From: Turicibacter sp.
GTDB lineage: Bacteria; Bacillota; Bacilli; MOL361; Turicibacteraceae
DNA: 9,892 nucleotides
Assembly (NCBI GenBank): GCA_030531025.1
Contig: JAUMTV010000044.1
Coordinates: 1-9,892, forward strand
Direction: 5' to 3'
Position numbers and translations under genes: made by a program. Positions 9,116 to 9,892 of the stretch are shown here, in pieces (positions within the stretch are counted from its first letter, which is position 1; every line of letters starts with the position of its first letter). The notes under the pieces are model-generated. The model had not been told where the DNA came from and ran no database searches. It saw nothing but the letters and a program-made list of their open reading frames with translations.

Positions 9116-9892
9116 TTATTTATCATTAATTCTATCTATATATTGTTTCATTAAATTAGCTGATGATACAAACTTTTCTTGCTCAGTAGGTGATAATTGA
9201 ATATTTAAAACTTTCTCTATACCGTTTCTTCCAAGAATAGTAGGAACGCTTAAATAAGCATCATTAACACCATAATAGTCATTTAATAAAGTTGAAACAG
9301 TTAAAATAGATTTTTCATCTCTAATAATAGCTTCAACTATTCTTTCAAGAGCTATTGCAACAGCAAAAGCAGTAGCACCTTTTCTTTTAATAACTTCATA
9401 AGCACAGTTCTTAACGTCTTCAGCTATAACAGTTTCAGTTTCCTTATCCCAAGCTATAGAATTTTGTTCAGAAAAACTTTTTACAGGTATGCTACCAATC
9501 ATAAGTGATGACCAAGTTACAAATTCGCTATCACCATGTTCACCTAGAACATAACCTTCTACATTTCTTCCATCAATTCCAAAATATTTACCAAGTAAGC
9601 TTCTAAGTCTTGCTGTATCTAATACAGTACCAGAACCTATTACTCTTTCTTTAGGGAAACCAGAAAGTTTATATGTCATATATGAAAGAACATCTACAGG
9701 GTTAGATACAACTAATAATATTGAATTTGGACTTAGTTGTGCAATTTTTGGAATAAAGCTTTTAAATATTGCATAGTTTTTATCTACTAAATCTAATCTA
9801 GTTTCACCAGGTTTTTGTGGTGAGCCAGCAGTTATTATAATTATATCTGAATCTTTAGTATCTTCTAAAGTACCTAAAGTAACATTACAAGG
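9116..9892 (-). CDS. ldh: L-lactate dehydrogenase (partial, N-terminus outside window)
   Basis: Reduces pyruvate to L-lactate with NADH in fermentation. The reading frame stays open from the stop at 9116-9118 to the window edge at 9892, giving the last 258 residues. About 60 N-terminal residues, with the NAD-binding GxGxxG, lie outside. Visible landmarks in order are TAGSPQKPGETRLDL (the Gln specific for lactate over malate, and the catalytic-loop Arg), VVSNPVDVLSY, SGTVLDTARLR (substrate-binding Arg, codon 9608-9610) and VLGEHGDSEFV with the catalytic His (codon 9536-9538). An internal ATG at 9677-9679 is not the start, because conserved family sequence continues upstream of it. The allosteric-site Arg173 equivalent is present (codon 9602-9604), but the His188 equivalent is Glu (codon 9557-9559). 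Promoter and start cannot be seen. It converges on the hydrolase gene across a shared terminator. Confidence 0.95.
   Translation of the reverse strand, partial: PCNVTLGTLEDTKDSDIIIITAGSPQKPGETRLDLVDKNYAIFKSFIPKIAQLSPNSILLVVSNPVDVLSYMTYKLSGFPKERVIGSGTVLDTARLRSLLGKYFGIDGRNVEGYVLGEHGDSEFVTWSSLMIGSIPVKSFSEQNSIAWDKETETVIAEDVKNCAYEVIKRKGATAFAVAIALERIVEAIIRDEKSILTVSTLLNDYYGVNDAYLSVPTILGRNGIEKVLNIQLSPTEQEKFVSSANLMKQYIDRINDK

Noticed and set aside
9116..9679. ATG at 9679 as the start of a short lactate dehydrogenase
   Set aside because: The frame stays open and family-like up to the window edge, so the gene is longer and simply cut by the window.

Overview
The window is strongly AT-rich, with A/T-ending codons, strong GGAGG-type ribosome binding sites, sigma-A-like promoters and U-tract terminators. 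Together with the gene content (a GH2 beta-galactosidase, a dihydropyrimidinase, a riboswitch-controlled MntP, an SH3b-NlpC/P60 hydrolase and L-lactate dehydrogenase), this points to a low-GC Firmicute, most likely Clostridium sensu stricto. The species cannot be told from the sequence.

Layout. 1-740: remains of a glycogen debranching enzyme gene, broken by an in-frame stop and missing its 3' two thirds. 827-1081: a small membrane-anchored acidic protein of unknown function, with inverted repeats on both sides. 1290-4295: intact lacZ-type beta-galactosidase with a consensus CcpA (cre) palindrome inside the coding region. 4389-5765: intact dihydropyrimidinase-type amidohydrolase with no terminator of its own, possibly read from the lacZ promoter. 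5773-5938: a near-ideal promoter, then a manganese (yybP-ykoY) riboswitch whose closing stem overlaps the 5' arm of a strong terminator. 5987-6631: the Mn(II) exporter mntP that it controls, followed by its own terminator. 6790-7341: a GNAT acetyltransferase with a TTG start. 7464-9014: a secreted four-SH3b NlpC/P60 cell-wall peptidase, two of whose SH3b units are a recent 261-bp duplication. 9081-9103: a terminator shared by converging genes. 9116-9892: L-lactate dehydrogenase on the minus strand, with its N-terminus beyond the window edge.

How the genes relate. They do not form one pathway. lacZ and hydA are catabolic and may share a transcript. mntP is a self-contained manganese-detoxification unit. 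The cell-wall hydrolase and ldh are separate housekeeping or surface functions. I found no phage, insertion sequence, CRISPR array, tRNA or rRNA, and no convincing new multi-gene system. The points most worth a second look are regulatory or evolutionary: the compact riboswitch that also appears to end hydA transcripts, the intragenic cre, the decayed debranching enzyme, and the insertion in the NlpC/P60 domain.
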